A stretch of 64,000 nt of DNA from Lutjanus erythropterus (GCA_020091685.1 CM034608.1:4192751-4256750), one strand, 5' to 3'; shown: positions 24,477-36,878, counted from the first letter of the stretch. The notes: generated by a model not told the origin, from the sequence alone. Numbers and translations are program-made.

Positions 24477-26677
24477 ATGGATTCTTACAGTTCCCTTAGA
24501 AGACCGCCACCACGTAAGTGATGCTCTCTTTCCTCTCTCTGCCTTTTTTTAAATACAATTGAAATGGCTAGCTTTTACACTAATAATCTAACTGTGTATG
24601 TGACATCAGTTCAAAATAATGACATCATGACAGCCCTGTGTGACTTTTTCATTCCTCTGCTCTGACTGGATTGTTCAGTTCAGTGGCAGGTTAACTAACC
24701 TGATGGTCGTGACCTATAGGTCGTTCTTAGGAGATTTTATTTGAATCAACAAATAAATAAGTATGGAAGAAATCCTACAAAATTTAAGATTTTTATCTGC
24801 ACTACATCTGTGATAATAAAAGAAAAAAACATTTAAAATATGCATATTCAAAACTATTGATGAGAGAAAAACAAGAGCCTGTTAACTCTGCCTAAATGTG
24901 CTTATTTTGTCTCATTTATGAAGTAGGCTAAAATGTGCTAGACTGTAAAAATGAAAAAGTTTGGAAAACTAATAATTTCATATATTTTTGAGTTTGGAGC
25001 CTAACTCAAACTTATACGTTTATACCAACAAATACTGACAAATTCCAAACTGTTCTCATGGGCCAATGAGAACAGAGGAATCTGGAGGCTAAAACCGCAG
25101 CAGCACATGACGTGACATTTACCACAGTCGGCTGAAAAACCTGCCAGACAGGCAACTTACTGGAAATGAGACGGATGTTTCAGGCAGGAGGCAAAACTTT
25201 GAAATGCAAGAGCAATAGGCTTCATCACAGCTACAGAATCAGCCATCAAAAACAACAACTTACCTACAGTGGCTGTGAAACTCACTCAAAAGGTGAAAGA
25301 TCGTACCTCATGGGCCTCATGCAAGAACCACTCATACGAACAGATTTGTTCTGAAGTGGTGTGTACAAGTGATTTAAGAGGACTTCTGGCATTCACCAGT
25401 TTTCTTGTATTTTGAATTTTCTTTCAGATACAAACACAATTTCTGAGTGGTTCAGACCTGTAGTACAGTCATGTACAGTCAGTCTGCTGGCATCCAAACA
25501 GAAAATTTTCACTAATGACTGTATGTTTCATTAGTCTGAAGACATTTTGAGTTTGCAAAATAAATTACACTTAATAATTATACTGTTTGACTACATTTCA
25601 AATTATAATATAATTATAAATTTACATATAAAGCCTCTCATCCTGCATTCAATGTTGTATTATTACCTGCTGTCAGGTGTATTGGTCGTATATTTTCACA
25701 TGCAGCTTTATGAAGTCACTGTCCAGGTGAACATCCTCACTTATCTGTCCTCTGTCTCCATGATGGAAACTTTCCCTTAACTCTCTGCTCATCAATCGCC
25801 CATTACTTTGCTTTAGCAGGTCTTTTAATTCCGCTGCTTATGGTGTTAAAATGACAGATTTTCCTTCATGGATCTCTGAAAGCAGAACGTCAAACTTGTC
25901 AAGTTCTTTTTTTTTTCTCTTTGATGCCGATTTCATGAATCAACACTTCCTGACATATGGAGCAGGAAGTGCAGCCTTATATGGTATTACTGAGGCGTTA
26001 ATTATGCTAATTTACAAGTCTGCACATGGAGTCAAATATTCACAGGTGGATCATTTACACAGTTTTCTGAAGTTATGAGCGTTTGTGGAATCTGACATGA
26101 CGTGTTTATACGAGGCCTTCGTTCAAAAAAAAATAAAAGAAAGAGAAATTTAAGCTAAGAATACGAAAATGTTCTTGCATGAGGCCCAATGTTTTGTTGA
26201 GATAATTTACTTTTCTTCTTTAAATGAACTTGAATCTTTGAGATTTAGAACCCGCCAAAAAATTGTATTTCAAAATGTATTGAGAAAAGTGGTTAACATT
26301 TTAATATTTGCAATTAAAAGCATTTAATTTTCAAGCAAACCAAATTATGACAAATCAGACTCACAGCTCACTGTGAACAAATTTTGAATTTTTTTTTTTG
26401 GAAATTTTCTAAACTTCAGATTCAAGTTTATTTACAGAAGAAAAATAAATTATCCAATAAGGTCAGCAAAATATTTATCATTATTATTATTAATGTTGTT
26501 GTTGTTGATATAAATGCTATGTAGTCCTATACAAAGTGAGACACCTCGTCACCCTACCCACTAGTAAGAGCTTGAGATCTGTGCATGAACCCAATGGGAC
26601 CTGTTGGGTTTGGGTCAGGTCAGGCCGTATTACTCACAAATTTCATGGGCTTATGTTGAGTTTGGGCTGTATTGTCA

Positions 26678-26717
<40 letters not shown>

Positions 26718-29700
26718 CATTATTATTATTATTACAAACACAAAAGAAAGAAAGTTGTACTGGCACTAAACATGTTTTAGTTATTAGAACCTCTAAACAA
26801 ATTTAAAGTTCACTAAATTTATAATAATACATAAATTAATTAATTTCAGTTTTACAGTGGGTGAGAAAACATATACATGATCAATAAAAAAAAACAAGAT
26901 TTTTAGCATTGTGTAAAGTAATATTTATATGGAACAATTCAATTTCAGTTTTATTAACTCATTTCACATATCTGAACATTGAGACCACAGTTGTGGGACA
27001 TAAACAAAAGTGGTCTTTGGACCCATAAAATGCTTCATAAATGTAATGAAATCACATTATATTTTGTCAAGATGTTTAATAACACTGTGTATATATTTAT
27101 CAAGCATAATGTGAGAAATTCAAATATAAATCCAAAATTTTACTGCTGGGACTTCAAAGTGTTTGTAGTTTAAAAAACATCTATAAATGACAATCTGTTG
27201 TGCAATAAATGTATTTTTCTGTTTCTACAAATATTCTTTCTACTTCATAATATGAACTTTTATATTTTTTTCATATTTTATTGTCTGTTTTTTCATGCTT
27301 CTCAATTTATAGTAATTGCTTTTTATCTGTCTCTATTTTCTACTTACTGTGATTATTATGTGCCAGTGAGACAAATACCTACTTTGCAACAAACCTGATT
27401 GTGATTCTCATTCTGATTCTGACAGCATATCCTGAAAAGTTAACTGTCGCCCTGTTTGGAAAGAACGCACAGTTCAAGACCATGATTGGAAATACGATCC
27501 TCGATAGTCAAAATACTTCCCTCACAATGTCAAACAACCTTGTCATGGGAGAAAGCAACTCTTTCAAAATCATCAGTGCCCCTGATTTATGTGATGAAGA
27601 ACGTCCACACCCAGACCAGGACATTATTGACTTGATGGCACTATCTTATCCTGGTCCAAATCTCTTCATACTGGCACTAGATCCAGAAAACACTGGAACA
27701 CAGGAACAGGTCATAGCCCAAATCAGTAAACTTGAACATACCTTTGGAGAAGACGTCTTAGAACACTTGATCCTCGTGTTCCAGGACGAGGAGAGCTTCC
27801 ATTCACTCAGGCATCTACAGGAAGACCGCTGTTTCTGTTTGGGCGATGGAAATCTGGCCAATAATTGTAGGAAAGTATGTTCTGGTCATCTGTCATTCAT
27901 GTATGACTACAAAAACTACAGTAAAGATGTTGTGACAAGAAGAAGGACAATCTTACAGAAGAGAGGGTAAAAATTTAATTACTACATAAGAGTTCTGATC
28001 ATACCTGGAGAGCAGAAGTCCCATCCTACTTTATGGCTACCCTGTGTTTCTCAGTATATTTTCTCAGAAGTTTTTTTCATCAGGCTTTCTGAAGAGCTGA
28101 AATTCAACAATTAGTATAGCAATGGTTACCAAACTGAGGGCGAGCCCCCCGGGAGCTCTTTAAGTCTCCATATCTCTCCATTGGAGACACAGATTCTGAG
28201 AATTGCGGCTCATTAACTCACAACCAGCTCTACATCACTGTCCATGCCACCCAGCGTGGTGGTCCGTCTCCCCCATGTCCCCTGACCCCCAGCATCACAT
28301 GCTATGAAGGCCATGCCTCCTATAGTCATTGCTCCCTCTCTCATTTAGCTTAAAATACAACAATATCATGCTGCAGATTCCTGAAACCCATTTTGAGAAA
28401 CTTGGATGAACACAAAGCAGGATGGGATTTCTCTATTTTTATAATCTTGTGATTTAAACTAAATATGATAACCATTTCAGATGCAATGGCCAGCCTCTGC
28501 ATGACCATGAAGAACCAGGCAAGTCTCTAGTTTTATTACTTTCAACTGTATTTGTTCATAAAATGTTGTAATGCTGAAGTAGCTAATCATTTGAAAACAT
28601 ACATATAAATCTGATTTGAGACATTGGCAGGAAAGAATTCCAGGTTGTATTTAATTGGCTAATTTTGGCCCATGCAGCTGTTCTCACTGGGTACTGGGTT
28701 CCACCTTGGTTATGCTTTGTTACTGATTCTTTTCATGGAAAGAAAATCCAGGCAATGGGCGCCACCGTGGCTAGTATGGGGGCTGGGTCCTTGGCAGGGG
28801 CCCTTTGCTGCATGTCTTCCCCCACTCTCTCCCCACTTCTTGTCCTATCCAATTAAGGCAAAAAGGCCAAAAAATAATCTAAAAAAATAATAATAAAGAT
28901 AGATAGTACAATATGTTGACTTCAGGAATGCATCCCTGCTTTTTGTGAATGATGTGGTTCTCTGACCTGTGACCTCAAACACGCACTGCGATGGTTTGGA
29001 GCAGTTTCTGAAGTGGTTGTGATGAGAGTCAGCATCTCTAAGTCTGTTACCATGGAAATCTGCACTGAAAAAGGTGGATTGCTATCCCCAGGTTGTGGTT
29101 CAGCTTGAAGGGACGTTCTTAGGGTGTTTTCACACCTACCTCGTATGGTCCAGACTTTTCAGACTTTTCAGTTTGAATCAGACCAAAGTTCCAGGTGTGA
29201 AACATCCTGAACCATGGTTCAGTTAGATCCAGAAATGAGACCACCTCTTTCCACCAGACCAAAGTCCAGCTTTTTGGCTCAGAACGTGTCAGGGGGAGGT
29301 TTCACACTAGAAATTTTGGGCTGGATCAAACTGAAAAATCTGAAAGTCCGGGGTAGGTGTGAAAATGCCCTTAAAAAATGACCCTTGTTTCAGACCTTTG
29401 TTTCATTGCAAAAATGCCTAAAGACATTGCAACATGAATCACAGTTTTTGAGAAAAGTTGTCTTGAAATCAGGGAAATTAGGCCACAGCAATCCTCAAAA
29501 TAGCCTGCAAAATCCTGGAGGGACTGGTTAATAAATGGCACTATGTACGGTGCTTCTTCACAGGTGCTGACCCCATGAGTCCATCCACCTCTCAACAAGC
29601 CTGTGCTGCAGCTCCTGAAGCAACACTTGGATGTCACACAGGTATGTTTCAAGAGATTAAATTCAACATATGTTAGGTTTAACACCAGTAAGTTTGAGCC

Positions 29701-32042
29701 AGATCAAACTGAAAAATCTGAAAGTCCGGGATAGGTGTGAAAATGCTCTTCTAAAAATTGCCCTTGGTTCAGACCCGGGTCTGGGCTTTTAAGTGTGAAA
29801 GCACCCTAAGACCACAGTCAGGTGAACTTTGGAGTGCTGTGAATACCATTCAAAGCAGTCACAGAAGTGTACCTTCGTATGTGTCATTTCACTGGTTAAA
29901 AATATTTTCTCTCCCTGTTTTGGTGACTGGTGAAATTGTAGTGTGTTTGCTACCAAAATGTGGATTGGCAGGGGACAAACCTGGACTCAAGACAATGTCA
30001 GAAATCCCTATACCCCAACATGAACAGAACCTGATGGTGCTCCATGCTGTACGATATCCTGGTAGAAACTGGGTCATTCATCGTCTTTTTACCTGCCATC
30101 TGTATGACCAATAATTGAACATTTCTACCACATGACTTTTGTTTGCAATTTCTGGACAGCTTGAGTTTTGCCATTTTGAACACAAACTGGACCAGTTAGA
30201 AAACTGAAATACTGTATCATCCTTGCATTGGTTCAATTCAGGAAGCTGTGAATCAACCTTAAGGGTCAAGTTACACTAGAAAGGAACTAGTTCCTACAAT
30301 GTGTTGTTCAAACTCTTAAGAGCACAAAAGTGTTTATCCTTTTCTGGACAGTTTGAATCCAGAGTGAAAACATGGCAAATATAAGGCGGGGTTAGACACA
30401 ATAATCCATTGATATGGAGATATCTGTATACAGCTGGCCAATCATGGCAAAATTTATTGGGCACAGCCACCACAATTCAAAGCAATTAACGGAAGTTATG
30501 TCCAAACCTCCTCCTGGATACTTCACTGTCGGGGCATTTGGGGGCCTATCGAACTGGAAAGATGTCCTAACGGCAGACCCAGAACACGCTGGGGGGATTA
30601 CATGATCCATTCTGGCCCAGCTGTGAAGTGCAACTGACAGATTTCTAAAAAGGAATCTCAGTCCCTCCAGGAAGTTGCAATGCTGCAATCACAATGCCCA
30701 TGAATTCTGCACACTCTTGCAATTTTTTTCAACCATCACAATTTTTCCATAAATTTGACCAAACATCATAGCTTCTTGTGAGTTCCAAGTCTCAAAAGAG
30801 CACAAGGTTTGTCATTGTTACTGCAATTTATCAAGGCTCTGTGCACTTTTATATTTGTAATGTTGTTCTCCAGAAAGATTTGCTTTGTTGTGGGATACAC
30901 AGGTGCACTTCTAGATTTTGTTTGAATGTTTGTAATCCCAAGACTTTTTGGTAAGGTGTGGAACAGAGTGCAACTTGATTCCCCCTGGAAAAGGTTACCC
31001 TTGAATTTTAATGGATTATACAATAAATGGCTGTATGTATGCTGCATCTTCACAGGTGCTGACCCCATGAGTCCATCCGCCTCTCAACAAGCCTGTGCTC
31101 CAGCTCCTGGAGCAACACTTGGACGTCACACTGGTATGCTTCGAGAGATTAAATTCAACATATGAGACAGATGAAATATCAGAGTATATGACAGCAACTG
31201 TGACAAATTAAATGCAGTATCCCTTTGCTTATAAAACATGTTTCAGAGGCAAAACAAAGCTGAGATATACTCAAGTGTGTAACATTACCAGCAACCCCTT
31301 CAAAAGTGAAGTCTCTGGGATTTTATGTCTGGAATCTTTTGATGTAATTATTTAGTCAAAAACATTGAAATATTTGCTCCAACTGTATCTTCCAGTTTGC
31401 AGTGCCTATCAACAGCAGGACAACATGTTTAACGTTGTTCTGCTGGGACTGGCAGGGACAGGAAAGAGTGCATCTGCCAACACCATCCTGTTGGCTGGAG
31501 AGCCCCGGCTTCATCCAAATCAACTGTTCAAATCTCAACCAAGTTCTCTGCCGATCACCACAGAGGTCCAGTTTAAAATAACGGTGAAGCAATTCGGGAT
31601 GGAGGTGAGAGTGGTTGACACTCCAGACTTTTTCAACGATGAAGTTAAGAACTCCCAGGCACACATAGAGAAGTGTAAGATATACTGTCAGCCAGGGAAA
31701 TGTGTGGTGCTACTTGTGATACAGCTGGGCCGGTTCACAGACGGTGAGAGAGGAATATTAGAAAAGCTGGAGAACAAGTTCGGCTGGAGGATCAGGGACA
31801 GCACGATCGTTCTGCTGACCCACGGAGATGAGCTGAAAGGAAGTTCGGAGTATTTTATTAACGCACATGATGACCTCAAGCACATTGTTGAATGCTGCAG
31901 AGGTCGTTGTCATATATTTAACAACTCATCCAAGGACACCAAACAAGTCATGGAGCTCATCAGGAAAATCCCATATTATAAAAACCTTTTCCCCAACTTG
32001 CCCCCCAAAATTGTCACCATGCCAGAGTGCTGTGTATGTTAG
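24477..32042 (+). CDS. Two-domain GIMAP-family protein with duplicated linker exons
   Basis: Six exons join in one frame (1419 nt, 472 residues): 24477-24513, 27426-27966, 28481-28518, 29564-29641, 31056-31133, 31396-32042. All donors are GT except exon 3, which has CAG|GCAAGT, the GC-AG consensus. Residues 1-13 are a Pro-rich start. Residues 16-190 form an AIG1-like domain with a broken P-loop (GKNAQFKT at 24-31), SAPD in place of DTPG and no G4 motif. Residues 207-232 and 233-258 are two near-identical 26-residue repeats (ADPMSPS.SQQACA...), one per 78-nt exon. Residues 268-450 are an intact AIG1 domain: GLAGTGKS 275-282, DTPD 332-335, THGDEL 399-404. The protein ends ECCVC, possibly lipidated. 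The first domain is probably a pseudo-GTPase. The consistent phases make the model strong; cDNA is unseen. Confidence 0.8.
25311..26188. mobile_element. TIR element family A, copy 2
   Basis: Ends TGGGCCTCATGCAAGAAC and GTTCTTGCATGAGGCCCA are near-perfect inverted repeats. The interior matches 8814-9795. It lies in intron 1 of the two-domain GIMAP gene. It has no transposase. Confidence 0.8.
26680..26734. repeat. (ATT)n microsatellite
   Basis: About 18 units of TTA with one C interruption, in intron 1 of the plus-strand GIMAP gene. Confidence 0.95.
29118..29373. mobile_element. Short TIR element in a GIMAP intron
   Basis: Begins TTAGGGTGTTTTCACACCTA and ends TAGGTGTGAAAATGCCCTTAA, an imperfect inverted pair. 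A second partial copy lies at about 29695-29810 (GATAGGTGTGAAAATGCTCT to AAGCACCCTAAG). It is a MITE-like element of about 255 bp. Confidence 0.6.
29380..29526. mobile_element. Right end of a CAGTCCCTCCAGGA TIR element
   Basis: Ends TCCTGGAGGGACTG at 29526, the inverse of the left ends at 17394 and 30659. It lies 37 bases upstream of the first copy of the duplicated 78-nt exon. Confidence 0.6.
30659..31008. mobile_element. Left part of a CAGTCCCTCCAGGA TIR element
   Basis: The left end CAGTCCCTCCAGGAAGTTGC is followed by sequence like 17394-17800. It lies just upstream of the second copy of the duplicated 78-nt exon. The right terminus is lost or merged with the duplicated intron sequence. 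Confidence 0.55.
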
Positions 32043-32542
32043 CTTGGCTATATGTGCTGATCACACTCTGAATCATAGACTGTACAGAGAAATGGACCAC
32101 ATGAAAGCCAGAGCATCTTGGTCGCCTCCTGGTGGCAGGCTCTGGTGCAGGTCATAAATCCTGCTTCACTAAAGTTTCTAGGTAGGAGATGGGTATTACA
32201 CATAAACATATTTTTCCTAAAGATGCTTTCTGTCATTTTAGGTAGTTCTTATCACACTGATGTTTGTTCATGAGTTAATTTTTCTCATCAGTTTCTTCTT
32301 CATCAGTTCTTCTCGCGATTGAGTCGATACAGCAGCTCCAACACTTGTCACTACTAAGCAGACTCTGGCTCCAAATGATTTCACCAGTGCAAGATGGCAA
32401 ATTACACATTCAATCATGCATTCATCATTGTACGTGAGACATACAGACTTTGTGGCTCTGCAGTTTGTTTGGTCCTCACTGATGTTCTCTTTTACGCTCA
32501 CCAGGACACCATCAAATCAATGTTGACCCATATGAGAGTATG

Positions 32543-32548
32543 AATAAA
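32543..32548 (+). terminator. Possible poly(A) signal of the two-domain GIMAP gene
   Basis: AATAAA about 500 bases after the stop. It is the first canonical hexamer I noticed downstream. Confidence 0.3.
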
Positions 32549-34159
32549 ATTTGTCATCAAAAGACAGCAACTCCTCTCCTAACTCCTCTACATGAATATC
32601 CATTTTCATGAGCTGCTGACACAGCTGGAGCCTGCAGCAGGTTTTCACAACGCTATCATTCATCGTCAGTGTGGATGATCACGTCTTTATAGTTAACTTG
32701 GTGTGGACAACCCCTTACTCAAGGAAAGACAGAAAACAAGACCAGTTCCCAAAATACCACACTGTTCCATAAAGTTGATGCTTGTATTAAATGTGCTATG
32801 ATTTGTAAATAATTTGTGTTGAATTTTACAGTAAAACTCTTTGCATTACCAATACCAGTAATCAGAGCAAGCCTATGCCTCCCAGGGATGGTGGCGCTGG
32901 TGTTTACTGCTTTTACTGCTACACAAGGCTTGTATGTATTTGAAAATGTACATTGTAAATAGTCTGTCTATAGTCACTCAAAAAAGAGTTACAGATGTAC
33001 TGTGGAAATGGCATGAATGTATTATTAAAGGGGCTGTAAAGCAACAGTAAATGTGTGTTCTGAGTTTGTCACACTACAGAAAAGTGTGTTATTAACCACC
33101 CAGCCAATTTTGAATGATTAAAAAAATCACCACGTGTATAAAATTAGGTTTCAAAATCATGGAAAAACTGAGCAGTTTTCTCTGCTCTAAAACTCTAGGG
33201 GCGTGACCATTCCACTCTTTTAGTGGTCTAAAAACGTCCTGGAACATGGACGCTCCATCTAGCAGCTTTATTGGACATGTCCAGACATGTTTGAGCCACC
33301 AGAGCCAGAAGATGGTAACTGTATTTTTTTTCCTCTGTGTCGGGTTGTTGGAACTGAAGTAATCTGAAGTTAACTTCTGGGCTGATTTGGACTGAGAGAG
33401 TCACTGAAGGTATATTCATAACTGCAACTATATTTAAACATGTATAATATGTTAAAAAGAAAAACTTTCTTTTTCCTTTACAAGGACAAGAACTGGATGC
33501 AGGACTCCAAGGTGACACCCCTTCATTCAAACGGTAGTTGCTCACACATAAGCCAAAGACAGTTTTCTGATGTTTGCTTCTTCAGTGTTCAGCCCACAGC
33601 TTCATTCCACATGTCTAAATCACTCACACCCACTTAACTAGTTCTTTCAGTGATTCACCTTGGTCTGTTATTATGCCCATTGATGGCTGCTTTCCTTGCT
33701 AAAAAAACACAAGTCAGTTCATCAGTGTTTTGTTGATGAGATTAAGAATGTGGATCTTCCTAACCAGCTATTTATTTTAAAGAAAAATAGCAAAGGACAA
33801 ATGGCAAAGTGTGGATATTGATGCAGCTCTACGGGTTGTTATAAGCTGACTTCCTGTAATAGTTAATAAAATCACACTTTTTTGAAGTTTGTCAAAAAAA
33901 CAAAACAAAACAAAAAACTACTAAAAACTACTACCACAGCCCAGGGATGGAAGGAACTATTTACGAATACTCAAGTTACCAAAAATAAGTATTTTTTGGG
34001 GGTACCTGTACTTTTATGTGTAGATTTTCTTGCATCACACTGTGTAATCTATTTAGTTACTTTTAAAATCACAACTGATTACTTAGTACAGATTAAAGAT
34101 TTCTCATTCTTAAAGATCTTCACTGTAGATCTTTAACTTGGAGCCACATGTGACTGTAC
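32549..34159. other. Gene-free stretch
   Basis: No gene seen. 33940-34140 looks like one end of the hAT-like family seen complete at 53895-54810. The segment just before this stretch, 32080-32170, resembles a dispersed fish repeat with GTCGCCTCCTGGTGGCAG. Confidence 0.35.
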
Positions 34160-35075
34160 ATGACTGTATGCGAACGGCATGTCAAGGCTTTAGGAGACTT
34201 GGATTACACCAGACAAGCAGTACGGAGGCATTTTATGTTTTAATTTTTGGTTGTTTTTTCCATTTGAAAACTGGTCACCATTCACTTCCACTGGAGATTC
34301 TGCGACACTGTATTCCTGTGAAATTCCAGCAGTCTTTTGCAGACTAAAAAAAATAAGCCCAACCTACAGTCAGCTTTAGGGTGAGTAGATGATGACTGAA
34401 TTTTCATTTTTGGATAAACTGTCCCTTTAGGTGTGAATTTACACCACAATGTGTGAGCTCTGAGGGGTCCTGTGCTGAAATGTGTTTTTCTATTGTGACG
34501 TGAGCTACATACACAGATGACTTGTGAGTATTTTGTCACCCCTGACTTGAAAAGTTAAGACATACTACTGTTTTTGGAACATTGAACATGCCCATTGATT
34601 GCAGGATTTAGCACTATAACTGAGAATGCCATTATTGAAGCGCAACCAACTTTTCCTAATACATCTTTAAATGTATTCAGCTTGTTCTCATTCTGAGTGT
34701 GGTTGGACCTAGGTACTGTATTATGCCTTATTCTCCACCAGGTGTCACCCTTTCACAGTTTGCCCTTCCTGGCTTCTACCTATCGGTCCAGAGGTTCTGC
34801 AACCTTATATGAGTATTTCCTTTTTGGACAATTTCTACTAGTCCTGTGCAATTAATCTAAATATTATTGAAATCCAAATTGTAGAGGCTGCAATATTTTA
34901 ATGAAAAAAAATGTGTCACAAAACAGCATTATAATGTTGTTTTGGTACAGACCCCAAATAATGTCACACCATCATGATTTTAAGTTTTACAATGAAAATG
35001 AAAATTCGGATGCAAAAATTATCCTTCCCTCTAATCATGGATCATATCTCAATCATAAGATGTAAAAAGAATCAT
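34160..35075. repeat. Duplicated segment, copy 1 (second at 37500-38530)
   Basis: Direct matches with 37500-38530 in the same order: TTAGGAGACTTGGAT, CACCAGACAAGCAGTA, GGGTGAGTAGAT, CAACCAACTTTTCC, CAGGTGTCACCCTTTCACAG and AGCAGCATTATAATG-like sequence. No coding frame is conserved between the copies. Confidence 0.8.
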
Positions 35076-36326
35076 TCAGTGTGTCTGATGTGCAGGCACA
35101 CTACATATGATCCACCATACTTAATTTTATTATTTTTCTTCTGCCAGATTTTCGGCATGTAAACTAGTCTTGTGCTGTTGGGAGCACATACACAAAAAGC
35201 ACATCAAAACATTTGGAAAATTCGGGACAAGTGTGCTACTACTTTTGTTGATGATTCACTAAACCATTTCCACAAAACATTTCCCATTCAAAGTGAACTG
35301 GATTTTTGTGACAAACACTCAAAAATCGCTCCTCTTTGATGCCACGTGGCTTCACCATCCTTTAACATAGAAAAGTAATTCAATGTTTGAACGGTTCACC
35401 AGACTGTGGCCTTTATTCACAGTAAACAGCATTTTCATAACTACAACGGTTTTAGCAAAATCACAGTTTTCGTTTTGGGGGATTTTCAGTCTATTTCAGA
35501 CTTTATAATGGGTGTGTATTGTGTGCAGTCATTAGAGCTCACGCCCACAGCCACAGTGTTCACTCTACATACACAAACTATACATCAAATTGTAGGAAAA
35601 ATCGTGCCAGTTGCAGAGGTGTGGAAGCAAACAGACAAATGGTTTTGGCTGATCAAGGTCCAGAAGGACAACAAGTCCAACCAACTGCCCCATTCTATCC
35701 CATGTTAAGCAAGAGCCAAAATTTCTGGAAGAAAGCAGATGATCCCAGTTTTTTCCATCATGGTTAAAATTAAATGTTCTGTTGCACACAGGTGATTGGC
35801 TGAATAAACCAACAGCAGTTAGGTCATCTCAGTATTCAAATTTCACTGTGTCTTTGCACACAGGCGATTGGCCAACTTCACCAACCTGAGTTCTTTGCAG
35901 TTAAAACCTCATACAGAGACAATTACACCTGAAGCGGCTCAAGGTTTGAAATTATTAACAGTTTAAAAAGACTGTCTATCTGTCTGTCTGTCTGTCTCTC
36001 TGTCTCTGTTACTCTGTCTGCTTATATGTCTGTTTCTGTCTGTCTTTGTCTTTCTGTGTCCAATTTTGACATTTTTGTCTGTGGTCTATTTCAACTGTTC
36101 ATAAATTCGAACCTTGATCTGCTTCAGGTTCAATTCTTTCTTTCTTTCAGTCCTTTCAGTATTGAAATTTCTCTGTGCTGTAACATACAGGCGATTGGCC
36201 AGTTTCACCAACCTGAGGCCAGTCCTGTCTTCTGATTGGTGGACTGACCTAAAGCTGTTTTTTGACTGTTAAAATCTCATACAGAGAGAATTACACCTGA
36301 AGCAGCTCAAAGTGTGAAGTTATTAA
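35076..36326. other. Gene-free stretch with an internal repeat
   Basis: Sequence near 35860-35950 recurs at 36188-36320: CAGGCGATTGGCCA, CACCAACCTGAG, CATACAGAGA and ATTACACCTGAAGC in order. A (CTGT)n stretch lies at about 35975-36055. No gene seen. Confidence 0.55.
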
Positions 36327-36878
36327 CAGGTCCACTTTAAATTTACATGGTCTATAATCCTCACACTAAAATAATGATGAAGCAACTACAGACACTTTGA
36401 ATACTTTTTACCAGTATCCGTTTTGCATTGCTGATATCGCAGCTCAGATCACTGATTAGAAAATTCATCATCATTTATCACGGAAAATCTTAAATCAGTT
36501 ACACTCATTTTACGTTGGTTTGGCCAAAAACTTATGTGATCTCCACATCTCTGTCATCAGGAGATAGTGTCAGACTGACAATGTCATGTTTAAAGCTGCT
36601 ATATTAAGTTTTATGTCTTAATGTGCAGTTTTTATGTTAGAATAAACGGCAGCATTAAGACTGCATTTAGTCGATCAGTAATTTTCTGACAGCATTCTTC
36701 TTCTCCTGCTTTATTTGCAGCAACAGTGTTGCTTTTTGCTGTAAAATATTTTGTATATTTTCCAAAGCTCCAACTTTGTGCTGCCGTGACACTGTTGCAA
36801 ATAAAGCAAGTGTCTGTAGTTCCTTCATCATTATTTTAGTGTGAGGATTATATACCATGTAAATTTAAAGTGGACCTG
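36327..36878. mobile_element. 552-bp element with long (~70 bp) terminal inverted repeats
   Basis: The left end CAGGTCCACTTTAAATTTAC runs for about 70 bases, and the same sequence in reverse complement ends at 36878. The interior has no transposase. A target-site duplication is not evident. It is a non-autonomous DNA element. Confidence 0.8.
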
